Shown here: positions 20,270 to 28,339 of the stretch, piece by piece | Layout: each line of letters starts with the position of its first letter | Position numbering within the stretch: the stretch's first letter is position 1 | Assembly (NCBI GenBank): GCA_902605445.1 | Contig: CACLCL010000005.1 | Location: 1-64,000, forward strand | DNA from: an uncultured Bacteroidota bacterium | Lineage (GTDB): Bacteria > Bacteroidota > Bacteroidia > Flavobacteriales > Flavobacteriaceae | Direction: 5' to 3' | DNA: 64,000 bases | Notes under the pieces: generated by a model | Database searches by the model: none | What the model was told of the DNA's origin: nothing | The model's input: the letters and a program-made list of their open reading frames with translations, nothing else | Translations under genes and position numbers: made by a program

Positions 20270-20934
20270 ATATCAAGTTAGATGATTCTTGGAAAAAGCA
20301 TCTAGAGCATCACATAAATTCTGAAGGGTTTAAAAAATTGGTTGATTTTATTAAAACTGAATATAAACATAACATCTGCTATCCCAAAGGAAGTTTAATT
20401 TTTTCAGCTCTAAATAATTGTAAATTTGATGACGTTAAGTTGGTGATTTTAGGCCAAGATCCATATCATAATCCTGATCAAGCTAATGGGCTGGCTTTTT
20501 CAGTACCAGAAAACGTAAATCATCCACCTTCATTAATAAATATTTTCAAGGAAATTAAACAAGATTTAAATGTTAAATATCCATTAAGCGGAGACCTAAT
20601 GTTATGGGTTAACCAAGGTGTTTTGTTGTTAAATTCAACCCTAACTGTAAGAAAAAATAGTCCAGGTAGTCATCAAAACATGGGATGGGAAGACTTTACC
20701 GATGAGATTATAAATTTAATTTCAACTAAGAAAAATAATATTGTGTTTTTTTTGTGGGGAAATTATGCTAAGAAAAAAGGTAAATTAATTGACAAGAGTA
20801 AACACCTCATACTGAGCTCAGGTCATCCATCTCCACTAAGTGCAAATAGGGGTTTTTGGTTTGGAAACAAACATTTCAGTAAATCAAATCAATTCCTCAG
20901 AAAACATAATCTTAAAGAAATAAGATGGGGGTAA
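20266..20934 (+). CDS. ung: Uracil-DNA glycosylase, family 1
   Basis: Ung removes uracil from DNA at the start of base-excision repair. The 222-residue protein has the water-activating motif GQDPYHNPDQANGLAFSV near residue 65, VLLLNSTLTVRKNSPGSH, and the DNA-intercalation loop HPSPLSANRGFWFGNKHFSKSN. All the catalytic residues appear intact. It starts in a 4-nt overlap with the symporter gene. Its stop is directly adjacent to the stop of the convergent nucleoside phosphorylase gene. Confidence 0.97.
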   Translation: MNIKLDDSWKKHLEHHINSEGFKKLVDFIKTEYKHNICYPKGSLIFSALNNCKFDDVKLVILGQDPYHNPDQANGLAFSVPENVNHPPSLINIFKEIKQDLNVKYPLSGDLMLWVNQGVLLLNSTLTVRKNSPGSHQNMGWEDFTDEIINLISTKKNNIVFFLWGNYAKKKGKLIDKSKHLILSSGHPSPLSANRGFWFGNKHFSKSNQFLRKHNLKEIRWG

Positions 20935-21771
20935 TTAAATATTTTTCAAAGTATATCTAACCAAATTTTCAATAACATTGTTTGGATCATTTGAATATAT
21001 TTTTCTGTTTCTGTTTGCTAAAATTGCATTTAATGAAATTGCATTGTGGCCCAAGAAGTCTGCTAATCCATAAATTATTGCTGTTTCCATTTCTAGATTA
21101 GTAATTTTGTAATTCTTAAATACAATCTGATTTAATTTTCCAAAATCGATTGTATTATTTAATGGAATTCTTGTTTTTCTACCCTGAAAAGCATAAAATC
21201 CATTACAGGTAGCGGTTAAACCTTTTTTTAATTTATTTGAGTTAAACTTATTGAATAATTTATTAGATGATTTAAAACAATTTAAAATATTACCGTTAAA
21301 TAGAATCTTTTCAAAATTACCACTGTTATAATTTCCTAAATCATAAAATGACAACTGAGAGTTCAAATCAATTGCATATTCGCTTATTAAAAGGGAATCA
21401 ATATTAATATTGTCAGAAATTGATCCTGAAGTGCCAATGCGAATAAAATTTATGGATTGGTGTTGTTTTTTGTAAGAATTGTTTTTAAAATCATAGTTAA
21501 ACAGAGCATCTAACTCATTGATAACAATATCAATGTTACTTCCTCCAATACCTGTAGAAATTACTGTAATTCTTTTTTTATTATAAAAACCTGTAACAGT
21601 TTTAAATTCTCTATTTTGAATAGTAAATTCAATACTATTTAAATACTTACAAATTATATCAACTCTATTAGGATCTCCAACTAAAATAATATTTTTTGAA
21701 ACCTGAAAAGGTTTTAAACATAAGTGGTAAATACTACCATCATTATTGATAATTATTTCAGAAGAACTCAT
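20935..21771 (-). CDS. Nucleoside phosphorylase (uridine phosphorylase-like)
   Basis: A 278-residue member of the PNP/UDP phosphorylase family, which splits nucleosides with phosphate. The phosphate-binding LVGDPNRVDIICKYL is near residue 30, the TGIGGSNIDIVINELDAL segment near 75, IRIGTSGSI near 110 and the NLEMETAIIYGLADFLG substrate-binding helix near 215. The family is clear, but whether uridine, purines or another base is used cannot be told. Bacteroidota homologues are usually annotated simply as nucleoside phosphorylase. It is preceded by the SUI1 gene with a 2-nt gap in a three-gene minus-strand unit. Confidence 0.9.
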   Translation of the reverse strand: MSSSEIIINNDGSIYHLCLKPFQVSKNIILVGDPNRVDIICKYLNSIEFTIQNREFKTVTGFYNKKRITVISTGIGGSNIDIVINELDALFNYDFKNNSYKKQHQSINFIRIGTSGSISDNINIDSLLISEYAIDLNSQLSFYDLGNYNSGNFEKILFNGNILNCFKSSNKLFNKFNSNKLKKGLTATCNGFYAFQGRKTRIPLNNTIDFGKLNQIVFKNYKITNLEMETAIIYGLADFLGHNAISLNAILANRNRKIYSNDPNNVIENLVRYTLKNI

Positions 21772-21773
21772 TA

Positions 21774-22109
21774 CTAACCGCCAACACGTTTAACATTATA
21801 ACCTTCATTCTTAAGAAAATTCATAATTTCCTTTCGATTGTTACCTTGTATTATTATTGAATATTGTTTAACAGAACCCCCAACAGATAAAACTTGCTTA
21901 ATTTTCCTCGCTAAAGATTTAATTTGATGATTATTTATATTTTCAAATCCTTCGATAATTGTGTTAGGTCTTCCATTTCTTTTTTCGTATTTACAAATAA
22001 GAGGGGAGGACTGTTTATTTTTAATTGGGGATTTTTTATTATCAGAATTAGATATTTCTGAAAATTTGTGATTGGGGAAAATATTTCTTAATTGATCTTT
22101 TAAATCCAT
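21774..22109 (-). CDS. SUI1/YciH family translation initiation factor homologue
   Basis: This 111-residue protein resembles bacterial YciH, a homologue of eukaryotic eIF1. The conserved C-terminal domain runs from KRNGRPNTIIEGFE through LARKIKQVLSVGGSVK and ends with KNEGYNVKRVGG, similar to the usual G-x-x-V-K-R-x-G-G terminus. The first 35 residues are polar and variable. YciH influences start-codon choice in initiation, so its presence is notable in a genome using several TTG starts and possibly leaderless messages, though no link is shown here. Its start overlaps the last base of the upstream oxygenase gene. Confidence 0.9.
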   Translation of the reverse strand: MDLKDQLRNIFPNHKFSEISNSDNKKSPIKNKQSSPLICKYEKRNGRPNTIIEGFENINNHQIKSLARKIKQVLSVGGSVKQYSIIIQGNNRKEIMNFLKNEGYNVKRVGG

Positions 22110-23059
22110 TATTTTTTAAGGAGTCCAAGTTCAATTAATCTTTCATTTAGAAACTCCCCAGCAGTTATATCATTGTAAGCTTTTGGGAACTCATTTGAAA
22201 TACAAGAGTCAAGAACATTTAATTTCATTTCACTTACAGGATGCATAAAAAAAGGAATAGAATATCTTGATTTTTTTAATAATTCTTTATCAGGGTTAAC
22301 AACTCTGTGCACAGTTGATTTAAGTAAATTATTGGAATGTCTTGAAAGCATATCACCAATATTTATCATAAGCTCATCCTTGCTAGCAATAGCATCAATC
22401 CAATCACCATTAGTATTTTGAACCTGAAGACCTTTTCCGTGTGCGCCCATTAGTAATGTTATGAGGTTAATATCACCGTGTGCAGCTGCCCTTACCGCTT
22501 CCTTAGGATCTTCAGTAATTGGGGGATAATGAATTGGTCGAAGGATAGAATTCCCATTTTTAATATAATCATCAAAGTAATTCTCATCAATTTTTAGAAA
22601 TAGAGCTAATGCTCTCAACACATATTTAGCGGTTTTTTCTAAAGTTTGATATACCTGTTTTCCAACAACGTTGAATTCTGGAAGTTCCTCAACAGTTATA
22701 TTTGGGAAATAATTATATTTAGTTATTTCATCATCAGGAACATATTGTCCAAAATGCCAAAATTCTTTTAGATCCCCGTGTTTACTGCCTTTGGCACTTT
22801 CTTTTCCGTATGAAACATAGCCACGCTGACCAGAATATTCCGGATACTCATATTTTCTTTTAATCTCAGTTGGTAAATCAAAAAATAGTTTTATTTGTTT
22901 GTATAGTTTATCAACTAATTCGTCATCCAAAAAATGCCCTTTAACAGCGCAAAAACCTATTTCTTGGAAAGCTTCACCAATTGACTGGACAAAATTTGAT
23001 TTTTTTTCTAAATCTTCACTCAGAAAGTCTTTTAAATCTACAGAAGGAATTTGATTCAT
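22109..23059 (-). CDS. 2-oxoglutarate/Fe(II) oxygenase, isopenicillin N synthase-like
   Basis: This 316-residue protein belongs to the isopenicillin N synthase-like 2OG-Fe(II) oxygenase family. The iron ligands are H194 and D196 in AAHGDINL and H251 in STVHRVVNP; R265-x-S267 (SRYSIPFF) is the co-substrate carboxylate site. The N-terminal DIOX_N-like region (EAFQEIGFCAVKGH) is also present. Bacterial homologues are widespread but substrates are mostly unknown; candidates are small acids or amino acid derivatives. It heads the minus-strand unit with SUI1 and the nucleoside phosphorylase. A TATATTTG -7 box lies 18 nt before its ATG. Confidence 0.9.
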   Translation of the reverse strand: MNQIPSVDLKDFLSEDLEKKSNFVQSIGEAFQEIGFCAVKGHFLDDELVDKLYKQIKLFFDLPTEIKRKYEYPEYSGQRGYVSYGKESAKGSKHGDLKEFWHFGQYVPDDEITKYNYFPNITVEELPEFNVVGKQVYQTLEKTAKYVLRALALFLKIDENYFDDYIKNGNSILRPIHYPPITEDPKEAVRAAAHGDINLITLLMGAHGKGLQVQNTNGDWIDAIASKDELMINIGDMLSRHSNNLLKSTVHRVVNPDKELLKKSRYSIPFFMHPVSEMKLNVLDSCISNEFPKAYNDITAGEFLNERLIELGLLKK

Positions 23060-23077
23060 AGTAAATGATTATTTAAT

Positions 23078-23085
23078 CAAATATA
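23078..23085 (-). promoter_or_regulatory. Bacteroidota -7 box before the 2OG oxygenase gene
   Basis: On the minus strand the bases read TATATTTG, an exact TAnnTTTG match. It ends 18 nt before the ATG of the oxygenase gene, an ordinary short leader. Confidence 0.45.
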
Positions 23086-23170
23086 ATAAATGTTAATAAC
23101 TTAAATTTTAACTTCAAATAATCCATTTAGGATTTTACCAAAAATTAATAATTTGGTATAGTATAATAAT

Positions 23171-25144
23171 ATGAATTATTCAAATTCAAAAATAAGTACT
23201 AACACGCATATTAAGCTTTACAGTAACATGCTTCTTTCCAGAATGATTGAAGAGAAGATGCTTATCCTTTTAAGACAAGGGAAGGTGTCAAAATGGTTTT
23301 CAGGAATTGGTCAAGAGGCAATTTCAGTTGGTATTACCATGGCGATGGAAAATAATGAATATATATTACCAATGCATCGAAATTTAGGTGTTTTTACAAC
23401 CAGAGAAATACCTCTTTACAGACTTTTTTCGCAATGGCAAGGAAAGGCTAACGGCTTCACAAAAGGAAGGGACAGATCATTTCATTTTGGAACAAATAAA
23501 TATAATATTGTAGGTATGATATCGCATCTCGGACCTCAATTAGGTGTTGCCGACGGCATTGCATTACACAACCTGCTGGATAATAATAAAAAAGTTACTG
23601 CCGTATTTACAGGTGAAGGTGGCACTAGCGAAGGAGATTTTCATGAAGCATTAAATGTTGCATCCGTTTGGAAATTACCTATAATCTTTGTTATTGAAAA
23701 TAACGGTTATGGACTATCAACTCCAGTAAGTGAACAGTACAACTGCAAAAATTTATCTGACCGAGGCATAGGATATGGAATTGAATCAATGAAACTTGAT
23801 GGCAATAATATTATTGAAGTTTATTCAAAAATTAAAGAAATTAGAAAAAAAATAAAAAAAAGACCACAACCAATACTGGTAGAGTTTGAAACATTTAGAA
23901 TGCGTGGGCATGAAGAAGCTAGTGGAATTAAGTATGTTCCCAAAAAACTTTTAGATAAATGGGTAAAAAAAGATCCAATTTTAAATTATGAGAAATTTTT
24001 AATTGATTCTAAAATTTTAACTGATAAAAATATTAACTCAATAAAAAAAGATATTTCAAAGGAAATAGAGTTAAATATCAATAAAGCATTTGATGAAAAA
24101 AATATTATTTCAACAATTGATAAAGAATTAAATGATGTCTATCGTGATTTTAATTTTGAACCAGTGCAAAGGTCTAGTGTGGTCGAAGAAATGAGATTCG
24201 TTGATGCGATTTCTGATTCATTAAAAGAGTCAATGAATAAATATAACAATCTAGTTTTAATGGGTCAGGATATTGCAGAATATGGTGGCGTTTTTAAGGT
24301 TAGTGAAGGTTTTTTAGATTTATTTGGAAAAGAAAGGGTAAGAAATACCCCAATATGTGAATCATCAATAATTGAAGTTGCAATGGGGTTATCAATATGT
24401 AACAGAAAAAGTATTGTAGAATTGCAGTTTTCTGACTTTATATCATCAGGATTTAACCCAGTAGTAAATTATTTAGCAAAAATTCATTATCGATGGGGGC
24501 AAAATGCTGATATTGTTTTAAGAATGCCATGCGGAGGAGGAGTAGGGGCTGGACCTTTTCATTCTCAAACAAATGAGGCTTGGTTTACTAAAACAGCTGG
24601 CTTAATTGTTGTATACCCTGCATTCCCTGATGATGCAAAAGGACTATTGATTTCATCTATTGAAAATCCCAATCCTGTGATGTTTTTTGAGCATAAGGCT
24701 CTTTATAGAAGTATAAGAGGTAATGTGCCTAAAGGATATTATAATATTGAAATTGGTAAAGCTAAATTGATAAAAAATGGCAATAAAATTTCAATCATAA
24801 CCTATGGCCTTGGTGTTCACGAGGCAATAAAAGTTGTCGAAATGCACTCGATCGATTCCGATTTAATTGATTTGAGAACACTAAATCCCTTAGATGAAAA
24901 ATGTATTATCGATTCCGTAAAAAAAACCGGAAAAGCTATAATTTTACAAGAAGACAGTCTTTTCGGTGGTATTGCGTCAGAGATTTCATCAATAATTATG
25001 GAAAATTGTTTTGAATACTTGGATGCGCCTGTTAAACGAGTGGGAAGCCTTAACACCCCAATTCCTTTTGAAACAAATTTAGAAAAACAGTACCTGCCAT
25101 TTGATAGATTTGAAAAAGAACTTATAGAGTTACTCAATTATTAG
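23171..25144 (+). CDS. Fused 2-oxoacid dehydrogenase E1 alpha/beta subunit
   Basis: This 657-residue protein is an E1 enzyme in which the alpha (about 1-330) and beta (about 340-657) chains are joined. It uses thiamine diphosphate to decarboxylate a 2-oxoacid for transfer to lipoyl-E2. The TPP motif is GEGGTSEGDFHEALN...ENNGYG in the alpha part; the beta part begins RFVDAISDSLKESM and has GVFKVSEGFLDLFG and a HSQTNEAWF loop region. The fused form is common in Bacteroidota and is usually assigned to branched-chain or pyruvate substrates, which the sequence does not settle. No E2 or E3 gene lies in the window, so the partners are encoded elsewhere. Confidence 0.93.
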   Translation: MNYSNSKISTNTHIKLYSNMLLSRMIEEKMLILLRQGKVSKWFSGIGQEAISVGITMAMENNEYILPMHRNLGVFTTREIPLYRLFSQWQGKANGFTKGRDRSFHFGTNKYNIVGMISHLGPQLGVADGIALHNLLDNNKKVTAVFTGEGGTSEGDFHEALNVASVWKLPIIFVIENNGYGLSTPVSEQYNCKNLSDRGIGYGIESMKLDGNNIIEVYSKIKEIRKKIKKRPQPILVEFETFRMRGHEEASGIKYVPKKLLDKWVKKDPILNYEKFLIDSKILTDKNINSIKKDISKEIELNINKAFDEKNIISTIDKELNDVYRDFNFEPVQRSSVVEEMRFVDAISDSLKESMNKYNNLVLMGQDIAEYGGVFKVSEGFLDLFGKERVRNTPICESSIIEVAMGLSICNRKSIVELQFSDFISSGFNPVVNYLAKIHYRWGQNADIVLRMPCGGGVGAGPFHSQTNEAWFTKTAGLIVVYPAFPDDAKGLLISSIENPNPVMFFEHKALYRSIRGNVPKGYYNIEIGKAKLIKNGNKISIITYGLGVHEAIKVVEMHSIDSDLIDLRTLNPLDEKCIIDSVKKTGKAIILQEDSLFGGIASEISSIIMENCFEYLDAPVKRVGSLNTPIPFETNLEKQYLPFDRFEKELIELLNY

Positions 25145-25190
25145 GGTAAACATATAATTCATTTTTTTTTTCTAAACTCATAAATCTTAC

Positions 25191-25198
25191 TATTTTTG
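25191..25198 (+). promoter_or_regulatory. Bacteroidota -7 box before the helicase gene
   Basis: TATTTTTG matches TAnnTTTG and ends 18 nt before the ATG at 25217. A T-rich stretch at about 25163-25171 lies at the -33 distance but lacks a clear TTG. Confidence 0.5.
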
Positions 25199-25216
25199 CA
25201 AATCTGATTATATCAA

Positions 25217-26725
25217 ATGGAATTAAAATCTGATATTGATTTATACAATTACCAGAGCGGTGCTATAGATAAAATTTTTCAAAGATTTGAAAGTTGTCCA
25301 AGTGACTATCGTTTACTTTATCAACTTCCTACTGGTGGTGGTAAGACAATTATTTTTTCTGAAATAGTTAGGAAATATATAAAACTAAAGAAAAAAAAGG
25401 TTGTTGTTTTAACCCACAGGATTGAATTGTGTAACCAGACATCAAAAGTACTAAACGATTTTAACGTTAAAAATAAAGTAATCAACAGCAAAGCATCATT
25501 AGATGATCAACATAATTATAGCTGTTTTGTTGCGATGGTTGAAACATTAAATAACAGGTTACATGATGGTAAATTAGATATTTCCGATGTAGGTTTATTA
25601 ATCATTGACGAGGCTCACTATAATTCATTCACTAAGTTATTCAAATTTTTTAGCAAGTCATTTCTTCTTGGAGTAACTGCAACACCATTAAGCTCAAATA
25701 TAAATTTACCAATGTCAGATAATTATGAAGAGTTGATTGTTGGCGAGTCAATCAGTGAATTAATAAAAAATAAATTTTTAGCAAAAGCTAATCTCTACAG
25801 CTACAATGTTGGACTTACAGGTCTTGTTGTTGGTGCCAACGGAGATTATACCGTTAAATCGTCTGAAGAGCTGTATACAAATAATGATATGCTTTCAAAA
25901 CTTTTATTAGCTTATGAAGAAAGATGTCACAACAAAAAAACACTAATTTTCAATAATGGTATTAGTACATCTCTAATAGTATACGATACATTTAAAAGGG
26001 CAGGTTATGAAATCAAGCATCTTGATAATACTGCCACAAAAAAACAACGTCATGAAATCTTAAAATGGTTTAAAAACACAGAAAATGCAATATTAACTTC
26101 TGTAAGTATTTTGACAACTGGTTTTGACGAACCCAGTGTTAAGTGTATAATAATAAACCGAGCTACTAAGTCATTAACCCTCTATTATCAAATGATAGGA
26201 AGAGGTTCTAGGATAATTAAGAACAAAAATTCCTTTGAGCTAATAGATCTTGGCAATAATTTTTACAGATTTGGGGAATGGGGGTCTGAAATTAACTGGC
26301 AAAAAATATTTAAGAACCCCATGAATTATTTGGACAGTATAATTTCAGATGAAGAGATTGAAGGAAGGTTTAGATATGAGATGCCGGACGAATTAAAAAA
26401 AATGTTTTCAAATTCAAAATGTCTAGATTTTAATGTTGAGGAAACTTATGTAAACTGTATTAAAAGGGGTGATTCTTCAAAAAAGGTTTTAGAAAAGGCT
26501 ATTGACCATCATTCGCTGATATGTATTGAAAATAGTGATGATGAGTTTGATGCTTTGATATTGGTTAAAGAATTAGGGGATCATATAAATTATATTATTA
26601 AGAGATACTCAAAATGTATAAGTAAAAGCACAAATAATTTTTTAGATTGGTTAACAGAAGATTATAAAAAGAGATTAAGGACAAATATTAGATATAATTT
26701 TGAAAAGATTAAAAACAAAAAATAA
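25217..26725 (+). CDS. DEAD/DEAH-type superfamily 2 helicase
   Basis: This 502-residue protein is an SF2 helicase of the UvrB/RecG-like, ResIII-containing group. Motif I is LPTGGGKTI (residues 37-45), motif II is DEAH in LLIIDEAHYN, motif III is VTATPL, and the C-terminal helicase half shows SILTTGFDEPSVKCIIINRAT followed by YYQMIGRGSR (motif VI). The last 130 residues are specific to the Bacteroidota homologues and of unknown role. No restriction or defence partner is adjacent. The stand-alone form suggests DNA or RNA repair or remodelling. A consensus -7 box TATTTTTG lies 18 nt before the ATG. Confidence 0.9.
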   Translation: MELKSDIDLYNYQSGAIDKIFQRFESCPSDYRLLYQLPTGGGKTIIFSEIVRKYIKLKKKKVVVLTHRIELCNQTSKVLNDFNVKNKVINSKASLDDQHNYSCFVAMVETLNNRLHDGKLDISDVGLLIIDEAHYNSFTKLFKFFSKSFLLGVTATPLSSNINLPMSDNYEELIVGESISELIKNKFLAKANLYSYNVGLTGLVVGANGDYTVKSSEELYTNNDMLSKLLLAYEERCHNKKTLIFNNGISTSLIVYDTFKRAGYEIKHLDNTATKKQRHEILKWFKNTENAILTSVSILTTGFDEPSVKCIIINRATKSLTLYYQMIGRGSRIIKNKNSFELIDLGNNFYRFGEWGSEINWQKIFKNPMNYLDSIISDEEIEGRFRYEMPDELKKMFSNSKCLDFNVEETYVNCIKRGDSSKKVLEKAIDHHSLICIENSDDEFDALILVKELGDHINYIIKRYSKCISKSTNNFLDWLTEDYKKRLRTNIRYNFEKIKNKK

Positions 26726-26742
26726 TTTATTAAATTTAAACT

Positions 26743-27246
26743 ATGAGTATTATTAAATGGCATAAAAAACAAATTGAAAGAAATTTAAATTATTTTGGTT
26801 TTTCTGAATATCAAGGTTTCTGGATTTCTTTTATTAAAGGTCTTCTTTTTGGAATTTTAATAATGTGGTTCATTGGTTGCGAAAATAAAGCAGTAGTAAA
26901 ATCTCCACCAATTGAAAATATAAATAATCAAATTTCAAAAATCACCGATTATAAAGCTGGTGTTAAGGGAAATTGCGGAATGTGTAAAACTACAATAGAA
27001 AAGGCTGTCTTAAAAGTTGATGGAGTAGAGGAAGCAGATTGGGGTATTAGCTCTAAGATACTTAATATAAAATTTAAAGAAAATTTAAATAATATAGATG
27101 ATATAGTAAAAAAAATTGAATCTGCTATTAATATGTCAGGATATGAAACCATGAACACCACTGCTATTCAGGAGTCTTACGATGCTTTACCAATGTGTTG
27201 TAAGTACGATAGAAATATGATAGTTCCCGATTCAAAATATCAATAA
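26743..27246 (+). CDS. Membrane-anchored protein with HMA metal-binding domain
   Basis: This 167-residue protein has one hydrophobic segment (about residues 27-45) ending in a cysteine (MWFIGCEN), which could be a membrane anchor or an internal lipobox. A heavy-metal-associated (HMA) domain follows at about 72-145 with the motif NCGMCK (C78 and C81) in place of the usual MxCxxC; the rest of the fold (TIEKAVLKVDGVEEADWGISSKILNIKF) fits well. The C-terminal tail holds a further CC pair (PMCCKYDR). It probably binds copper or another soft metal at the periplasmic face. No copper ATPase is adjacent. It lies 17 nt after the helicase gene. Confidence 0.8.
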   Translation: MSIIKWHKKQIERNLNYFGFSEYQGFWISFIKGLLFGILIMWFIGCENKAVVKSPPIENINNQISKITDYKAGVKGNCGMCKTTIEKAVLKVDGVEEADWGISSKILNIKFKENLNNIDDIVKKIESAINMSGYETMNTTAIQESYDALPMCCKYDRNMIVPDSKYQ

Positions 27247-27248
27247 AT

Positions 27249-28289
27249 TTGAATGCAAAAAGTAAAATAAATATTTTTAGAAAAAAACTAAGAAATTTAC
27301 TTTTCAAAATATCTCCTTTTAAAAAAACCAAAGAGAACAATTTTAATTTAGATATATCACAAGTAAAAAGAATTTTAATTTCAAGACCCAATCACAGACT
27401 TGGAAATATTTTATTATTAACGCCAATTGTACAGGAACTGAGAAATATTTTCCCAAATGCTTCAATAGATATTGTTCTTAAGGGGAATCTTGGCTATGTC
27501 GTATTTGAAAATTATATACAAGTAAGCAATATTATTAAACTAGAAAAAAAACCTTTTGATAATCTTTTTAAATATTTTATTGGCTGGACTGAGATATTTA
27601 ATAAGACATATGATATTGCAATAAGCGCGGGAAAGAAATCTTCATCCGGTAATATTGCAATAATGCTTTCAAAAGCAAAATATAAATTTTATAACATTGA
27701 AAATCAAACATTACATTTAAAGGAAAGATATTTCCATAATGCCTTAAATCCTATTTATAATTTTAGAAGTGTTTTATTGAATAATAACGATGGTCTTGTA
27801 TTTGATTCATACCCTAGATTAAAAATTAATTTAAGAGAGTATGAGATTGAAAATGGTAGTAATATTTTAAATAAGATATTTAATAATAATAAAAAAACCA
27901 TAGGAATTTTCACTTATGCAACCGGAGATAAGTGTTTTAGTAAATTATGGTGGAATATTTTTTACAGAGAAATTATAAAACTTGAACCTGAATACAATTT
28001 ATTAGAAATATTACCAAAGGAAAATGTATCACAAATTAACTTTTCGTTAAAAACTTATTACAGTAATGATATAAGAGAAATTTCTAGTGTTATGCATAAT
28101 CTACATCTATTTATTGGGGCTGATAGTGGATTAATGCATCTAGCAAGTGCAAGTAACACACAAACAATTGGTTTATTTAATATTACTGAACCTGAATTTT
28201 ATGGTGTTTATGGTGAAAATAACCTAAGCTTCAATTCAAAAGAAAATTCAATGCTGGAATTATTTAGCGAAATAGATAAGATAATATAA
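27249..28289 (+). CDS. Glycosyltransferase family 9 (heptosyltransferase-like)
   Basis: GT9 enzymes add heptose or related sugars to the LPS core at the cytoplasmic face of the inner membrane. The 346-residue protein has the N-terminal RPNHRLGNILLLTPIVQELRNIFP motif and the C-terminal donor site FIGADSGLMHLASASNTQTIGLF. The central region GIFTYATGDKCFSKLWW fits the family but is divergent. The start used is TTG directly after the HMA gene stop (2-nt gap); the first 30 residues are basic, so a later start is possible. Its true acceptor is unknown. It converges on the DUF1501 gene with a 50-nt AT-rich gap. Confidence 0.88.
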   Translation: MNAKSKINIFRKKLRNLLFKISPFKKTKENNFNLDISQVKRILISRPNHRLGNILLLTPIVQELRNIFPNASIDIVLKGNLGYVVFENYIQVSNIIKLEKKPFDNLFKYFIGWTEIFNKTYDIAISAGKKSSSGNIAIMLSKAKYKFYNIENQTLHLKERYFHNALNPIYNFRSVLLNNNDGLVFDSYPRLKINLREYEIENGSNILNKIFNNNKKTIGIFTYATGDKCFSKLWWNIFYREIIKLEPEYNLLEILPKENVSQINFSLKTYYSNDIREISSVMHNLHLFIGADSGLMHLASASNTQTIGLFNITEPEFYGVYGENNLSFNSKENSMLELFSEIDKII

Positions 28290-28339
28290 ATAATTGTCCT
28301 ATAATTTATATTATGTTAAATAGGAAATGTAATTATAAT

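Noticed and set aside
25217-26725. Defence system built on the DEAH-type helicase
   Set aside because: No nuclease, methyltransferase or other defence gene flanks it; the next genes encode an HMA protein and a glycosyltransferase.
28290-28339. Terminator between the GT9 and DUF1501 genes
   Set aside because: Only weak AT-only inverted repeats are present, without a GC-containing stem.
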